A stretch of DNA of 64,000 nt. Source: Micromonospora sp045209745 (lineage in GTDB: Bacteria; Actinomycetota; Actinomycetes; Mycobacteriales; Micromonosporaceae). A program made the translations under genes and the position numbers. The stretch spans positions 1,054,001 through 1,118,000 of the forward strand of contig NZ_CP109273.1 in NCBI RefSeq assembly GCF_045209745.1, written 5' to 3'. Shown here one piece after another: positions 36,965 through 45,415 of the stretch (the stretch's first letter is position 1; the number at the start of each line of letters is the position of its first letter). Under the pieces are notes generated by a model. That model was not told the DNA's origin, did no database searches, and worked only from the letters and a program-made list of their open reading frames with translations.

Positions 36965-37324
36965 TCATATTGATGACCCACCGGCATCACACCCGGAACC
37001 ACCGACGCGCACCACACCATGACCGGCGTCCGAGGGTGGGTCGATAATCGGGCGACGGAACGGGCCGCACGCCGCGAAGCGCTCGAACAGTTCCCTGGAC
37101 GCCGGCCCGTCGTAGGGGTTGAGCTGGCACAGGTCGTGCGCCGCCTCGTGGTAGAGCCCTGCGAGATAGCTGGCCGGGTCCGCGCCGACGAGGTACTGGC
37201 CACCGGCGGCCTGCTCGTCTATCCGCTCAAGCTCGCCGAGCGGGGCGGTTGACGGAGATGGTGACGCAGCTACGCTGCCTTCACGATGGGAGACGGTTCG
37301 GACGAAGCGTTCTCCAGCCGGCAC
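36965..37324 (-). CDS. Small hypothetical protein divergent from a DUF397 gene
   Basis: A 119-residue protein of unknown function. The middle part (ELERIDEQAAGGQYLVGADP, SYLAGLYHEAAHDLCQLNPY, SRELFERFAACGPFRRP) has strong third-position G/C bias and looks like a small helical domain; the C-terminal 25 residues are low complexity. GTG 37324 follows GAGG at 8 nt. The assignment as a real gene rests on codon pattern, not on a recognised family. Confidence 0.5.
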   Translation of the reverse strand: MPAGERFVRTVSHREGSVAASPSPSTAPLGELERIDEQAAGGQYLVGADPASYLAGLYHEAAHDLCQLNPYDGPASRELFERFAACGPFRRPIIDPPSDAGHGVVRVGGSGCDAGGSSI

Positions 37325-37356
37325 TCGATTGACCTCATGAAGGAAGCAGTGGACTC

Positions 37357-37545
37357 ATGCACCTGAGCGGCGCAGTCTGGCGCACCTCCACTCGCAGCAG
37401 CAACAACGAGCGCGTCGAGGTGGCGGACAACCTGCCCGGGGCCCTCGGCGTACGGGACAGCAAGGAACCGTCCGGCGCGGTGCTGGTGTTCGCGCCGGCC
37501 GCCTGGCGGGCGTTCGTCGCCGTCGCCCGTCGTCCGACGGCCTGA
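37357..37545 (+). CDS. DUF397 domain protein
   Basis: A 62-residue DUF397 protein: WRTSTRSSNNERVEVADNL, then VRDSKEPSGAVLVFAPAAW and RAFVAVARR. DUF397 proteins are common in actinomycetes, typically beside an XRE-family regulator; no such regulator is adjacent here, so this may be an orphan copy. GAAGGA lies 12 nt upstream of ATG 37357, a long spacing. Confidence 0.85.
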   Translation: MHLSGAVWRTSTRSSNNERVEVADNLPGALGVRDSKEPSGAVLVFAPAAWRAFVAVARRPTA

Positions 37546-37560
37546 GCCGGGAGGTTCTGG

Positions 37561-38811
37561 GTGCCACAGCACGGCCCGTCGGCCGACGACCCGGACGCAA
37601 CCCCGGGCACCCCGCCGGCCGCTCCTCCGCCGACTGGCTCGTCCTCGGCCGAGGCCCACCCGATGGAAACACCACCGGCCGAGACGCCACCGGCCGAGGC
37701 GCCGCCTCCGGTGCCGGTTCCCGCGCCGGGGATCGACCCGGATGAGCCGCCGGCGGTCCCGTCCGGGAAGTTCGGAACTCCGGGGCGTCCGCTGCGCCGC
37801 AGCAGTTTCCTGGTCGGCTTCACGGGTGCGCTGGGCGTGCTGCTGGCGTACACCCTTTTCCTGGGGATTCGCAATGCCGGCGGCATCCTGGTGCTGGTGG
37901 TGATCGCGCTCTTCCTCGCGGTCGGCCTCAACCCGGCGGTGGTCCGGCTACACCGCTGGGGCGTGCCACACGGCCTGGCGGTGGCCGTGGTGGCGTTGAC
38001 CGTGGTGCTGCTGCTCTGCGGCGGTGTGGTGGCGCTGGTCCCGCCGATCGTGACCCAGTCGGGGCAGTTCATCAACCAGATCCCGAGCCTGCTCGACGAG
38101 CTGCGCCGCAACCCGACGGTCAACGACCTGGTGGAACGGTACGACGTGGTGGAGCGGGTGCAGAGCGCGGCCAACGCCCAGACGGTGGGCCGGGCACTGG
38201 GCGGGGTGCTCGGCGGTGCCCAACTGATCTTCGGCACGGCGTTCCGGACGCTGACGGTGCTGGTGCTGACCATCTACTTCCTGGCCTACTTCAACCGGCT
38301 GCGCTCCCTGGGCTACTCGTTGGTGCCCCGGTCGCGGCGGGAGCGGGTGCAGCTGATCGGCGACGAGATCCTGACCAAGGTGGGCGCCTACATGGTCGGT
38401 GCGCTGAGCATCGCCGTGCTGGCCGGCGCGACCACCTTCGTCTTCGCGATGATCGTCGGGCTGCCGTACCCGTTCGCGCTGGCGGTGGTGGTCGCGGTGA
38501 CCGACCTGATCCCGCAGATCGGCGCCACCCTGGGTGCGGTGATCGTGAGCCTGGTCGGCTTCGCCTCCGACCTGCCCATCGGCATCGCCTGCGCGGTCTT
38601 CTTCCTCATCTACCAGCAGGTGGAGAACTACCTGATCTACCCGAAGGTGATGCGGCGCTCGGTGGAGGTCAACGAGGTCGCCGCCCTGCTGGCCGCGCTG
38701 CTCGGCGTGGCGCTGCTGGGCGTGGTGGGCGCGCTGATCGCCATCCCGACGGTGGCCGCGCTGCAACTGATCCTGCGCGAGGTGGTGCTGCCCCGGCAGG
38801 AGATCCGCTGA
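37561..38811 (+). CDS. AI-2E family (PF01594) membrane transporter
   Basis: A 416-residue polytopic membrane protein. A Pro-rich, probably disordered N-terminal tail of about 75 residues precedes paired helices (FLVGFTGALGVLLAYTLFLG, ILVLVVIALFLAVGLNPAVV, VAVVALTVVLLLCGGVVALV), a periplasmic-like helical segment and a C-terminal bundle with the family motif DLIPQIGATLGAVIVSLVG and VENYLIYPKVM. Members export diverse small molecules or act in Na+/H+ exchange; the substrate is unknown. GGGAGG lies 6 nt before GTG 37561, only 15 bp after the DUF397 gene. Confidence 0.92.
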   Translation: MPQHGPSADDPDATPGTPPAAPPPTGSSSAEAHPMETPPAETPPAEAPPPVPVPAPGIDPDEPPAVPSGKFGTPGRPLRRSSFLVGFTGALGVLLAYTLFLGIRNAGGILVLVVIALFLAVGLNPAVVRLHRWGVPHGLAVAVVALTVVLLLCGGVVALVPPIVTQSGQFINQIPSLLDELRRNPTVNDLVERYDVVERVQSAANAQTVGRALGGVLGGAQLIFGTAFRTLTVLVLTIYFLAYFNRLRSLGYSLVPRSRRERVQLIGDEILTKVGAYMVGALSIAVLAGATTFVFAMIVGLPYPFALAVVVAVTDLIPQIGATLGAVIVSLVGFASDLPIGIACAVFFLIYQQVENYLIYPKVMRRSVEVNEVAALLAALLGVALLGVVGALIAIPTVAALQLILREVVLPRQEIR

Positions 38812-38826
38812 CCGGCGCCCGGCGGG

Positions 38827-39636
38827 TCAGTCGGCCTTTGTGGCGGACGGGCCGGGGACGGGCGTGTCGGCGAACGAGGCCACCGTCCGATCGGCGTACG
38901 CGCTGACGTCGCCGGCCTCCATCGGGCCGTCCCAGGTGGTCGGCAGCGGCACCTCGACGGCGGGGTTGACCCTCCGGACGATCTCGTCGAGCACCGTCTC
39001 CGCGTCGCCCACCCAGAGGTGCTTGGCGCCCGGCACCCCGACGACCTCGGCCTGCGGCACCGCGGCGAACCGCTCCCGCGCCTCGGCCGGACGCAGGTAG
39101 TCATCGAACTCGGGCACCAGCGCCACCAGCGGCCGACCGGAGGCGGCCCAGGTGGCCAGGTCCTCCGGGGCCGAGAAGCGCAGCGGCGGGGAGAGCAGAA
39201 TCGCCCCCGCGATCGCCGGATCGCAGCCGTACTTCAGAGCCAGGTCGGTGCCGAACGACCACCCGACGAGCCAGATGTTCGGCAGCTCGGCGAACTCCGC
39301 GTACTCGATGGCGGCGGCCACGTCGTACCGCTCCCCCACCGCGCCGTCGAACGCTCCCTCGCTGGTGCCGCGCAGGCTGCTCGTGCCCCGGGTGTTGAAC
39401 CGCAGCACGGCCAGGTCGGCCAGCGCGGGCAGCCGCCAGGCCGCCTTGCGGAACACGTGACTGTCCATCATTCCGCCGTGGGTGGGCAGCGGATGCAGGC
39501 AGACCAGGGTGGCCACCGGCGGCCGGTCGGCCGGCAGGGCCAGCTCACCGACCAGCCGCAGACCGTCGGCGGTGTGCAGCTCGATGTCCTCCCGGCGGCC
39601 GGGCAGGATCGACGACGCGCGGATCGCTGTGCTCAC
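38827..39636 (-). CDS. Alpha/beta hydrolase
   Basis: A 269-residue cytoplasmic alpha/beta hydrolase of the short dienelactone-hydrolase/YqiA-like type. It has HPLPTHGGMMDSHVF (oxyanion region), FNTRGTSSLRGTSEG, the nucleophile elbow GWSFGTD, and likely acid and base in PEFDDYLRP and GAKHLWVGD. Substrate unknown. GTG 39636 was chosen because upstream residues look non-coding; no clear ribosome site, so possibly leaderless. Confidence 0.85.
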   Translation of the reverse strand: MSTAIRASSILPGRREDIELHTADGLRLVGELALPADRPPVATLVCLHPLPTHGGMMDSHVFRKAAWRLPALADLAVLRFNTRGTSSLRGTSEGAFDGAVGERYDVAAAIEYAEFAELPNIWLVGWSFGTDLALKYGCDPAIAGAILLSPPLRFSAPEDLATWAASGRPLVALVPEFDDYLRPAEARERFAAVPQAEVVGVPGAKHLWVGDAETVLDEIVRRVNPAVEVPLPTTWDGPMEAGDVSAYADRTVASFADTPVPGPSATKAD

Positions 39637-39702
39637 CACCCAAGTCTGTCGCGAACTCACCGCCACCGCCCGCCCGGGCACGAACAGGGTGATCCAGGTC
39701 GC

Positions 39703-40026
39703 TCAGTAGCGTGGGACGCCCCGGCCGCGCTGCACCGCCGGGCCGCGCCGCTCCCTGGCACGCCAGCAGCCGCTGTGCCAGTGCCGCCGGTCGGTCAGGT
39801 CACCCAGGCCGTCCGCCGGCCAGGCCACCAGGTGCGCCACCCCGGGTGGGATCTCCTGGTTACAGCCGGGGCAGCGGTACGTCTTGACCGACGCGCCCGC
39901 GCCGATCCCGCGTACCTGCCAGGCGCCGTCGGTCCACTGCTGCACCGAGGCGACGCCCTGCCGGACCCGGTCGGCGTCCAGGTTGGCGTTCTCGTCCCGG
40001 CGAGGGCGATTGCGACGGGGGCTCAC
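39703..40026 (-). CDS. Small zinc-ribbon-like protein
   Basis: A 107-residue basic protein. The N-terminus is Arg-rich (SPRRNRPRRDE). The centre holds a probable metal site YRCPGCNQEIPPGVAHLVAW with a later HWHSGCW, giving a CxxC plus His/Cys pattern. Sequence of this type is a conserved actinobacterial small protein, sometimes described as an ATP/GTP-binding protein without evidence. Start uncertain between GTG 40032 and 40026. Confidence 0.8.
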   Translation of the reverse strand: MSPRRNRPRRDENANLDADRVRQGVASVQQWTDGAWQVRGIGAGASVKTYRCPGCNQEIPPGVAHLVAWPADGLGDLTDRRHWHSGCWRARERRGPAVQRGRGVPRY

Positions 40027-40070
40027 AGTCACCAAGCGTACGGTCCTTCGGGCGGGACGACCCGTGGCGG

Positions 40071-41120
40071 TCACCAGGTCTCGGGCTGGTCCAGGTGCTC
40101 GGCGACCTGCGCCCCGCCCAGCACGGTGGCCGCGTCAGCCTCCGTGGACCCGCCGACGGTCGGCCACCCGAAGATGGCGGTCAGGTGGGCCTTGGGGAAT
40201 CCGAGCAGTTCCATCTCGTTCAGGCCCCCCTCGGCAACAAAGGCGGGACGATCTCCGATCATCCGGTTCCCGTCGGTACGAGCGCCCACGATGCTCTTGG
40301 CGTACTGCAGGTCCACCTTCAGCAGCTTGTCGCCGCTGCCGATGACCACCAGCGACACGTTGAACCCGGCCGGGAACCGTTCCACCCACACCCCGCAGTT
40401 GGTGATTCGGGCACCCTCCGGCAGCGCGCTGAGCCGCAGCGGACCCCCACAGCGGTATGCCGCGTCGAACCGGAGGGCGTTTCTGGCTGCCTGCAGCGCC
40501 CCGCCGTTGGGCGCCACCGTGTGCAGACGGGCGAACAGGCCAGGCGCGGGTTGCCAGCGCAGAATCCAGTCCGAATCCGCACCGCCCCTCGGCACCCGAA
40601 CCACCTGGCCGTCGAAGGGTGGGGTCGCCGGTTCCGGGATGTGCGCGGCCCCCTCCGCGTCAAGCTCCTCGGCCACCTCGGCGCTGCGGGCGAGGTTGAA
40701 CCTGACCGGCGCGGCGCCACCCAGATCCAGCTGGGCGCTCTCCAGGTCGAGCGCCGATTGCCAGCTCAGGTAGCGAGCTCGGGCCGGGTCGACGCCGAAG
40801 TGCAGCAGGCTCGGGTCGGTGCCGACGAGATCAGGTCGGGCGAGTGCGTTCGGCACCCCGGCCGCGGGGGCTGGCGCGGCCACCGGGGCTGCCGGTTTCG
40901 CCGCCGTCCAGGGCACCTCCACGGGCAACGCTCCGCCGCCCGCCACCCCGAGGCCGAGCACCGCCGCAACACCGAACGCTGTCCCGCCGAGGGTGGCCCG
41001 ACGCCGCACCCGCCGGGCCCGGCCCTGCGCGACCGCCCTGCTGGTCAGCCGGTCGATGTCCACCTGGCCCTCGGCGCGCTCCCGCAACGTCGAGGTGATC
41101 CGCTGGTCGAGGTCCGTCAC
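40071..41120 (-). CDS. Membrane-anchored partner (putative anti-sigma) of the adjacent ECF sigma factor
   Basis: A 349-residue protein starting with a GTG that overlaps the sigma factor stop as GTGA, so the two are translationally coupled. A cytoplasmic N-terminus of about 38 residues precedes one membrane helix (ATLGGTAFGVAAVLGLGVAGG) and a large extracytoplasmic domain with several Cys and Trp residues (DAAYRCGGPLRLSAL, RITNCGVWVERF). The arrangement is that of an anti-sigma or sensor partner, but no ZAS or other named anti-sigma motif is visible in the short cytoplasmic part; the role is inferred from context. Confidence 0.75.
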   Translation of the reverse strand: MTDLDQRITSTLRERAEGQVDIDRLTSRAVAQGRARRVRRRATLGGTAFGVAAVLGLGVAGGGALPVEVPWTAAKPAAPVAAPAPAAGVPNALARPDLVGTDPSLLHFGVDPARARYLSWQSALDLESAQLDLGGAAPVRFNLARSAEVAEELDAEGAAHIPEPATPPFDGQVVRVPRGGADSDWILRWQPAPGLFARLHTVAPNGGALQAARNALRFDAAYRCGGPLRLSALPEGARITNCGVWVERFPAGFNVSLVVIGSGDKLLKVDLQYAKSIVGARTDGNRMIGDRPAFVAEGGLNEMELLGFPKAHLTAIFGWPTVGGSTEADAATVLGGAQVAEHLDQPETW

Positions 41121-41611
41121 GGTCGGCTCCCATTCGTGGCCGGGGCACCGCAGCGCTCCCGGAGGTTGGCGAGCGCCCGCATCGCGTGGGTGCGGACGGT
41201 GACCGGCGAACACTCCAGGATCTGGGCGATGGTCGCGTCGTCGAGGTCCTCGTAGTAGCGCAGCACCAGCACCGCCCGCTGACGGTCGGGCAGGCCGAGG
41301 ATCAGCCGCCACATGGCGTCGCGGTCGGCCGCCTCCCCGCCGACGTCGCCACGATGCGGCCGGTCGACGAAGGTGTCGACGGCCAATTCGCGGTTGGACC
41401 GGCGGCGCCACCAGGAGTTGTTGGCGTTGACCAGCATCCGGCGCACGTACACGTCGGGCCGGTCGGCGCGGGAGATCCGACGCCAGTGCACGTACGCCCG
41501 GGACAGCACCTCCTGGGTGAGGTCCTCGGCCCGATGCTCGTCACCGGTCAGCAGCCGGGCCAGCCGGACGAGGGCCGGGCCGCGGCTGCCGACGTACTCC
41601 TCGAAGGTCAC
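41117..41611 (-). CDS. SigE-family ECF RNA polymerase sigma factor
   Basis: A 164-residue ECF sigma factor of the actinobacterial SigE-like subfamily. Region 2: EYVGSRGPALVRLARLLTGDEHRAEDLTQEV with the following AYVHWRRISRADRPDVYVRRMLVN. Region 4: LPDRQRAVLVLRYYEDLDD and TIAQILECSPVTVRTHAMRAL. It would direct RNA polymerase to stress or envelope genes. It is coupled to the downstream membrane protein. Confidence 0.93.
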   Translation of the reverse strand: MTFEEYVGSRGPALVRLARLLTGDEHRAEDLTQEVLSRAYVHWRRISRADRPDVYVRRMLVNANNSWWRRRSNRELAVDTFVDRPHRGDVGGEAADRDAMWRLILGLPDRQRAVLVLRYYEDLDDATIAQILECSPVTVRTHAMRALANLRERCGAPATNGSRP

Positions 41612-41651
41612 ACCCTGCAGACGCCGCGAGGGCCGTCCGGCGTTGACCCGG

Positions 41652-43442
41652 TCAGCGGTGCGAGTGGTCGCGGAAGCCGCGGCGGGTCTTGCGACCCAGG
41701 TAACCGGCGGTGACCAGGTGCTCCAACAGCGGCGCGGGCGCGAAGCCCGGCTCGCGCAGCTCCAGGTACAGCTCGCGCTGAATCGCCAGCGAGACGTCCA
41801 GCCCGACCACGTCGAGCAACTCGAACGGGCCCATCGGGTAGCCGCAGCCCAACTTCATCGCGTGGTCGATGTCGTCGGCCGTCGAGTAGCTGGCCTCCAA
41901 CATCTTCACCGCGTCGTTCAGGTATGGGAAGAGCAGCGCGTTGACGATGAACCCGGACCGGTCGCCGCAGACCACGCCGGTCTTGCCGAGCGTGGCGCAG
42001 ACCGCCCGGGCGGTGGCGGTGGCCTCCGGCGAGGTGCGGATGGTGCGGACCACCTCGACCAGCGGCATGATCGGCGCCGGGTTGAAGAAGTGCAGCCCCA
42101 CCACGTCGGCAGGCCGGTGGGTGGCCATCGCCACGTCGATCACCGGCAGCGAGGAGGTCGTGGTGGCGAGCACCACCCCCGGCTTGCAGATCTCGTCGAG
42201 GCTCGCGAAGAGCGCCTTCTTCACGCTCAACTCCTCGACCACCGCCTCGACCACCAGGTCGACGTCGGCGAGGTGGTCGAGCGTGGCCGACCAGCTGATC
42301 CGGCCGAGCGCGGCGTCCCGGTCGGCCTCGGCGAGCTTGCCGCGCACCACGCCCTTGTTCAGCGAGGTCTTGACCGCCTCGCAGACCTTCGCGGACTTCT
42401 CCATGCCACGGGTCACCGAGACGACCTCGTAGCCGGCCTTCGCGAAGACCTCGATGATCCCGGTGGCCATCGTCCCGGAGCCCACCACGCCGACCTTGGT
42501 GATGGCTCGCGCGCCGTCGGCGAGCGCCGCCTGCGTGGCCACCGGCGTCGCCTCATCCGGTACGACCACCGGCGAGCCGGGCCGCTCGTAGGTGTAGAAA
42601 CCCCGGCCGGACTTTCGGCCGAGCAGCCCCGCCGTCACCATCTGCTTGAGCAGCGGCACCGGGGCGTGCCGGCGGTCCCGCCCGCCGCGCCGATACATGG
42701 TGTCCAGGATCTCGTACGCGGTGTCCAGGCCGATCAGGTCCATCAGCGCCAGCGGGCCCATCGGCAGGCCGCAGCCGAGCTTCATCGCGGCGTCGATGTC
42801 CTCCCGGGTCGCGTAGTGCGCCTCGAACATGCCGACGGCGTGATTGAGGTAGCCGAAGAGCAGCGCGTTGGCGATGAAGCCGGCCCGGTCGTTGATGGTG
42901 ACGTCGACCTTGCCGAGCCGGGCGCAGAGCGCCTCCACGTCGGCGACCACCTCGGGCGAGGTGACGACCGTGCGGACCACCTCGACCAGCTTCATCACCG
43001 GCGCCGGGTTGAAGAAGTGGATGCCGATCACCTGGTTGGGCCGGGTGGTGGCCACCGAAATCTCGGTGACGCTCAGCGACGAGGTGTTGGTGGCGAGGAT
43101 GGTCTCCGGCCGGCAGACCCGGTCCAACTCCGCGAAGATCCGCTGCTTGAGGTCCAGGTGCTCGGGCACGGCCTCGATGACCAGGTCGACGGAGTGCAGC
43201 GCGTCCAGCCCGACCGCGAAGTGCACCCGCTCGTGCAGGGCGTCGCGGTCCGCCGCGGCGAGCTTGCCCTTGGCGACCGCCCGGTCGGTGGAGCCGGTGA
43301 GGGTGGCCCGACCACGTTCCAGTGCCGGCTCGGAGATCTCGACCGCCAGCACGTCGATGCCGTTGCGGGCGAAGACCTCGACGATGCCCGCACCCATGGT
43401 GCCCAGCCCCACCACGCCCACGGTGCTGAACTCGCGCGCCAT
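41652..43442 (-). CDS. Tandem-fused 3-hydroxyacyl-CoA dehydrogenase (two complete copies)
   Basis: A 596-residue protein made of two full 3-hydroxybutyryl-CoA dehydrogenase units. Unit 1 has VGVVGLGTMGAGIVEVFARNG, NTSSLSVTEIS, GIHFFNPAPVMKLVEV and the C-terminal GFYTYERPGSP. Unit 2 starts about residue 316 with VGVVGSGTMATGIIEVF, has TTSSLPVIDVA, GLHFFNPAPIMPLVEV and ends RRGFRDHSHR. Single-domain enzymes are about 285 residues, so this is a head-to-tail duplication and fusion. It interconverts 3-hydroxybutyryl-CoA and acetoacetyl-CoA. An operator copy (site F) lies 32 bp upstream of the start. Confidence 0.95.
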   Translation of the reverse strand: MAREFSTVGVVGLGTMGAGIVEVFARNGIDVLAVEISEPALERGRATLTGSTDRAVAKGKLAAADRDALHERVHFAVGLDALHSVDLVIEAVPEHLDLKQRIFAELDRVCRPETILATNTSSLSVTEISVATTRPNQVIGIHFFNPAPVMKLVEVVRTVVTSPEVVADVEALCARLGKVDVTINDRAGFIANALLFGYLNHAVGMFEAHYATREDIDAAMKLGCGLPMGPLALMDLIGLDTAYEILDTMYRRGGRDRRHAPVPLLKQMVTAGLLGRKSGRGFYTYERPGSPVVVPDEATPVATQAALADGARAITKVGVVGSGTMATGIIEVFAKAGYEVVSVTRGMEKSAKVCEAVKTSLNKGVVRGKLAEADRDAALGRISWSATLDHLADVDLVVEAVVEELSVKKALFASLDEICKPGVVLATTTSSLPVIDVAMATHRPADVVGLHFFNPAPIMPLVEVVRTIRTSPEATATARAVCATLGKTGVVCGDRSGFIVNALLFPYLNDAVKMLEASYSTADDIDHAMKLGCGYPMGPFELLDVVGLDVSLAIQRELYLELREPGFAPAPLLEHLVTAGYLGRKTRRGFRDHSHR

Positions 43443-43473
43443 GACCAGCCTCCCCAGAGACTCCGCACGGCCA

Positions 43474-43489
43474 CTGAACGGCCGCTAAG
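43474..43489 (-). promoter_or_regulatory. Operator upstream of fused dehydrogenase (site F)
   Basis: CTGAACGGCCGCTAAG matches site A at 14 of 16, differing only in the centre. It lies 32-47 bp upstream of the ATG. A weak GAGTCT could be the -10 at the same 10-nt spacing seen at sites A and E. Confidence 0.7.
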
Positions 43490-43570
43490 GTTATGCGCGC
43501 GAGTCTGCCACGTGACGCTGGGTTGTCGAGGCGCCGTGGCATATTTCACCCACGGGTGCCCGGACCCCCG

Positions 43571-44641
43571 CTAGGCGGCGGGCACGGTGGTGAGGGCCAG
43601 CAGCTCCGCGACGAACTCCGCTGGGCGCTCCAGGTGCGGGCTGTGACCGCAGCCGGGCAGCACCACCTCGTGGTACGCGCCGCCGGCCGCCGCGTACCGC
43701 TCCAGCACCGCCCGGGTCTGGCCGACCATCGGCTGCGGCGGGCAGGCCTCCTCGCCGGGCCAGCCGGGCACGAGACCCAGCGAGCCCAGGTACGCCAGGT
43801 CGAACAGCGACGTGTCCGAGACGATGACGTCGGCGTCGCCGCGTACCCAGGTGATCGAGGGCTTCTCGGCGACGGCCACCAACTCGTCGGCGAGCCGGAA
43901 CCAGGTCGGCGCGAGCGCGTTGAGCACGCCGCGCTCCCCCGGCGCGGTGCCCGGCCAGTTCTGCGAGGGCACCGCCGTTCCGGGGTAGTTGTCGTCCCCG
44001 GTGGCGGTGGAGAGCACAGTGTCCAGCAGCAGATCCTCGTCCGCGCCCAGCGAGGCCGGATCGGCCACATAGGCCGCTCGCAGCACGGCGCGCGGGCTGG
44101 CGGGCTCGTCCCCGCCGCGGTCGCCGGCCGCGAGCCGGGCGACGAAGTCCGGGTTCGCCGTGCCGGCGCCAGTGCCGGCGAAGTCGGGGGTGGTCGGCGT
44201 ACCGGCCAGGTCGCGGGTGCCCCCGAAGCCGTACGGGGAGACCGGCGCCGCGAGCAGCAGCGCGCCCACCCGGTGCGGATGGTCGACCAGCAGTCGCATC
44301 GCCACTCCGCCACCGAGGGAGTGCCCGACCACCACGGGGCGAGCGTCGGCGCCGAAGAGCGTCGGATCGTCCAGCAGGGCGGCCACGTCGTCGGCGAAGT
44401 CCCGCAGGCCCCGGGTGGCGTCCACCGGGGCCGTCTCGGAGTCGCCGTACCCCCGCAGGTCGGGGGCGACCACCCGCAGCGTCGGCGGCAGACGCCGGAC
44501 CAGCGGCTCCCAGAACAGCGCGGACGAGCAGTTGCCGTGGATCAGCAGCACCGGGGCGCCGTCCGGCGGGCCGGCCACCCGTACCGCCTGGGTGATGCCG
44601 TTCGCCGTCACGGTCCGCTGCTCGGTCTCCATCCGCGGCAT
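43571..44641 (-). CDS. Alpha/beta hydrolase
   Basis: A 356-residue hydrolase with LIHGNCSSALFWEPLVRRL, DLRGYGDSETAPVDATRG, nucleophile elbow VVGHSLGGGVAMRLL, a variable cap domain, and the C-terminal base in GCGHSPHLERPAEF. The acid is probably in WVRGDADVIV. Family members include haloalkane dehalogenases, esterases and C-C hydrolases; the substrate cannot be told. A second ATG 9 nt downstream is an alternative start. Confidence 0.88.
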   Translation of the reverse strand: MPRMETEQRTVTANGITQAVRVAGPPDGAPVLLIHGNCSSALFWEPLVRRLPPTLRVVAPDLRGYGDSETAPVDATRGLRDFADDVAALLDDPTLFGADARPVVVGHSLGGGVAMRLLVDHPHRVGALLLAAPVSPYGFGGTRDLAGTPTTPDFAGTGAGTANPDFVARLAAGDRGGDEPASPRAVLRAAYVADPASLGADEDLLLDTVLSTATGDDNYPGTAVPSQNWPGTAPGERGVLNALAPTWFRLADELVAVAEKPSITWVRGDADVIVSDTSLFDLAYLGSLGLVPGWPGEEACPPQPMVGQTRAVLERYAAAGGAYHEVVLPGCGHSPHLERPAEFVAELLALTTVPAA

Positions 44642-44743
44642 GCTGCCACGCCGGCCCTCGCCGGTCCAGGTGCCGGAGAGCCATCCGGCGGCGCTACCTG
44701 GCGTGGCCGACCGCCAGGAGACCCGGCGGGTGCCGGCGCGCGG

Positions 44744-45160
44744 TCAGCGCCGCACGCCGGGCGGCATGGCCAACGGCAGCGGCAGTGTCGGTCGGACGTC
44801 CCGCCGGGACGGGCCGAAGCTGAGCCCCACCGGATCGGTGTGCGCCACCCCGGGATCGAACAGGCGCAGCTCGGTACGGCCGAGCCGGATCACGTCGCCG
44901 TCGGAGAGTCGTTCCACCTCGGTGATCCGGCGGTCGTTGAGCCAGGTGCCGTTGGTGGAGCCCAGGTCCCGCAGTGACGGGCCTTCCGGGGCCAACCACA
45001 CCTCGGCGTGGCAACGACTCAGGTGCGGGTCGTTGATGACCACGTGGCCGGTCGGTGCCCGGCCGATCACCTGTGCTTCGACCCGCAGTCGAAAACTCGC
45101 CCCACGCATCGGCCCACCCGCGACCGTCAACAGCGGCATCAGTTCCGGACGTTCCTCCAT
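44744..45160 (-). CDS. FHA domain protein
   Basis: A 138-residue protein consisting mostly of one forkhead-associated domain: VIGRAPTGHVVINDPHLSRCHAEVW with the phosphothreonine-binding GR, S and RH-like residues, then DLGSTNGTWLNDRRI. FHA domains bind phosphothreonine peptides, typically substrates of Ser/Thr kinases such as the Pkn family. A short Pro-rich tail follows. No kinase gene is in the window. Confidence 0.9.
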   Translation of the reverse strand: MEERPELMPLLTVAGGPMRGASFRLRVEAQVIGRAPTGHVVINDPHLSRCHAEVWLAPEGPSLRDLGSTNGTWLNDRRITEVERLSDGDVIRLGRTELRLFDPGVAHTDPVGLSFGPSRRDVRPTLPLPLAMPPGVRR

Positions 45161-45401
45161 GGACAGTCAGCCCTCCACCCCGCACCGTCACTCCGCGCGT
45201 CAGCTTGCCATCAGACGGTAGTCATCAGTACCGACCGGCCGGTCAGCTCCTCGTCACCTCCCGGCCATCTGCCGTTCGACGATTCGGGCGGGCCGTCGCC
45301 GTCAGCACTGCCCTGACTGCACTGATCAACGATCGGTCGGGGCGGTGCGACGCCGGTCCCGCCGCCCCGGATCAGAGACCTACCGGCGAGTAATTCTCGG
45401 G

Positions 45402-45407
45402 TCTAGA
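45402..45407 (+). promoter_or_regulatory. -10 element of a probable leaderless promoter
   Basis: TAGACT ends 8 nt before ATG 45416, and no ribosome site is present, so transcription probably starts at or next to the start codon of the aldehyde dehydrogenase gene. Confidence 0.55.
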
Positions 45408-45415
45408 CTTCCGCC

